Of a stretch of 6,564 bases of DNA, positions 5,828 to 6,564 are shown piece by piece. Source of the DNA: Lentisphaeria bacterium (GTDB lineage Bacteria; Verrucomicrobiota; Lentisphaeria; Victivallales; UBA1829). The stretch spans positions 1 to 6,564 of the forward strand of contig JAFVRL010000371.1 of the NCBI GenBank assembly GCA_017504325.1. Direction: 5' to 3'. Made by a program: the position numbers and the translations under genes. A model generated the notes under the pieces. The model made no database searches. It was given only the letters and a program-made list of their open reading frames with translations, and was not told the DNA's origin. Every line of letters begins with the position of its first letter. Position 1 is the first letter of the stretch.

Positions 5828-6529
5828 TTACAGCTTCTTTATATATTTGAAGGATTCCGGATCAAAAGGTTTAAGGGATTTGCAGAATTCCTGTGCCATT
5901 GCAAAACAGCGGTCATACCGCTCCAGACTGCTTTTGGAGAGCATATTTCTTGTCCTTGACCGGTTGATCTCAAAAGGTCCCACAGATTTGGCAAGGAGCA
6001 GTTTCAAAAAGTTATATATTGCCACTTCACTGCTGGCGAAACTGCTGGTATTGCCGGAAGGGATCCCCAGAAGGGCAAGGATCTCTGCGATCTGCACATC
6101 CCCGCCGTTGACAAACTGCTGGAACTCTGTAAGATCGCCGAGAGTACCCACCATCTGGCGGAGCAGACGCAGATATTTCAGGAAGTTCAGGTCTTCCAAC
6201 GGTTCTTTTAAGGTAAAGGAACCGCTGATCTGATATAATTGCTCTGTACGGTTTACAGCAAATTCCAGGAAAGATTCCGCAAGGAGATAGACCATGCGCC
6301 GTTTGTGTTCATCCGGAGAAGAAAAAGCTGTCTGGATCAATTCCACTGCCCGCAGGTAAGCAGCATCTCTTCTTGCCAGTTCAGGAGGAAGATTGACCAG
6401 TGCCGGGGAATCCTGATGTTTGGTTGCGGCGGAGCCGAACTCATCAGGAGAGACCATACGCAGGAAACTGCGTTTGGCTTTATCCACCATATATTCATCA
6501 CTGTGCTGTTTATTATTTCCGCTGTTCAT
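5828..6529 (-). CDS. Uncharacterised soluble protein, 233 aa
   Basis: I do not recognise this protein. It has no signal peptide or membrane segment, so it is probably cytoplasmic. The first 45 residues are polar and likely disordered. From LPPELARRDAAYLRAVELIQ (47-66) onward it looks almost entirely alpha-helical with many Leu, Phe and charged residues, for example RRMVYLLAESFLEFAV (77-92), FLKYLRLLRQMVGTLGDL (116-133) and EVAIYNFLKLLLAKSVGPFE (168-187). The C-terminus is basic (ending Tyr-Ile-Lys-Lys-Leu). Cysteines occur only at 208 and 216, with no metal-binding or catalytic motif that I can see. The start has AAGGA (6536-6532), rather close to the ATG. A second in-frame ATG at residue 14 has no better site. 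It converges with the permease gene, 20 bases away, and is probably the second or later gene of a minus-strand operon entering from the right. Confidence 0.85.
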   Translation of the reverse strand: MNSGNNKQHSDEYMVDKAKRSFLRMVSPDEFGSAATKHQDSPALVNLPPELARRDAAYLRAVELIQTAFSSPDEHKRRMVYLLAESFLEFAVNRTEQLYQISGSFTLKEPLEDLNFLKYLRLLRQMVGTLGDLTEFQQFVNGGDVQIAEILALLGIPSGNTSSFASSEVAIYNFLKLLLAKSVGPFEINRSRTRNMLSKSSLERYDRCFAMAQEFCKSLKPFDPESFKYIKKL

Positions 6530-6564
6530 GTTCCTTATCCGGTTTTTCTTTTTTCATACTTTCC
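6513..6564 (-). CDS. Possible 3' end of an upstream minus-strand gene (partial)
   Basis: Two minus-strand frames are open from the right edge. One ends in TAA TAA (6515-6510) after a lysine- and glutamate-rich tail (MKKEKPDKEHEQRK, from 6557) and would overlap the start of the 233-residue gene by 17 bases. The other ends at TAA 6537-6535, five bases before that start. Either would be typical of a translationally coupled operon. With only about 50 bases visible, I cannot tell which frame, if any, is coding. Confidence 0.3.
   Translation of the reverse strand, partial: ESMKKEKPDKEHEQRK

Noticed and set aside
1..6564. Mobile elements, CRISPR arrays, tRNA/rRNA genes, phage or defence systems
   Set aside because: I looked on both strands and saw no spaced direct repeats, transposase or integrase motifs, tRNA-like cloverleaf or defence-type protein; the window reads as ordinary core chromosome.

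Overview
The window (6,564 bases, GC content in the mid-40s by eye) is ordinary-looking bacterial chromosome: tightly packed genes with good Shine-Dalgarno sites, stem-and-T-run terminators and short gaps. Secreted proteins with classical signal peptides and a YejE/OppC-type permease suggest a Gram-negative-type bacterium. My best guess is a member of the PVC group, such as Lentisphaerota, but this rests on general resemblance only; nothing here fixes the taxon. I see no rRNA, tRNA, CRISPR array, insertion sequence, integrase or prophage gene.

Left region (1-651, minus strand): two genes for exported proteins read toward the left edge. The first (142-651) is a 169-residue secreted protein of unknown function. 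It is followed by a clear intrinsic terminator, then by the start of a second signal-peptide gene (65 to the edge) that continues outside the window. The 236-base divergent region 652-887 carries a plausible promoter for each direction, a five-codon leader ORF with a strong ribosome-binding site on the minus side, and a long imperfect inverted repeat overlapping the plus-strand promoter.

Centre (888-3690, plus strand): a two-gene amino-acid operon, homoserine dehydrogenase (hom) followed by aspartate kinase, closed by a long intrinsic terminator. Aspartate kinase makes aspartyl phosphate, the entry step for lysine/diaminopimelate, threonine and methionine. Homoserine dehydrogenase catalyses the committed step toward threonine and methionine. 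Both carry C-terminal ACT-type regulatory regions, so end-product control is expected. The kinase is the unusual part: its motifs match the lineage usually linked to ectoine synthesis, yet here it sits with hom and no ect gene is visible.

Right region (3726-5807, plus strand): a ten-helix EamA/DMT transporter and, 21 bases on, a YejE/OppC-like ABC permease with two extra hydrophobic segments and no partner subunits in the window. These converge on a minus-strand gene (5828-6529) for a soluble, mainly helical 233-residue protein that I do not recognise. Its start abuts or overlaps an open frame entering from the right edge.

I found no convincing evidence of a wholly new biological system. The points most worth following up are the ectoine-type kinase paired with hom, the orphan permease with its insert, the inverted repeat over the hom promoter, and the short leader ORF.
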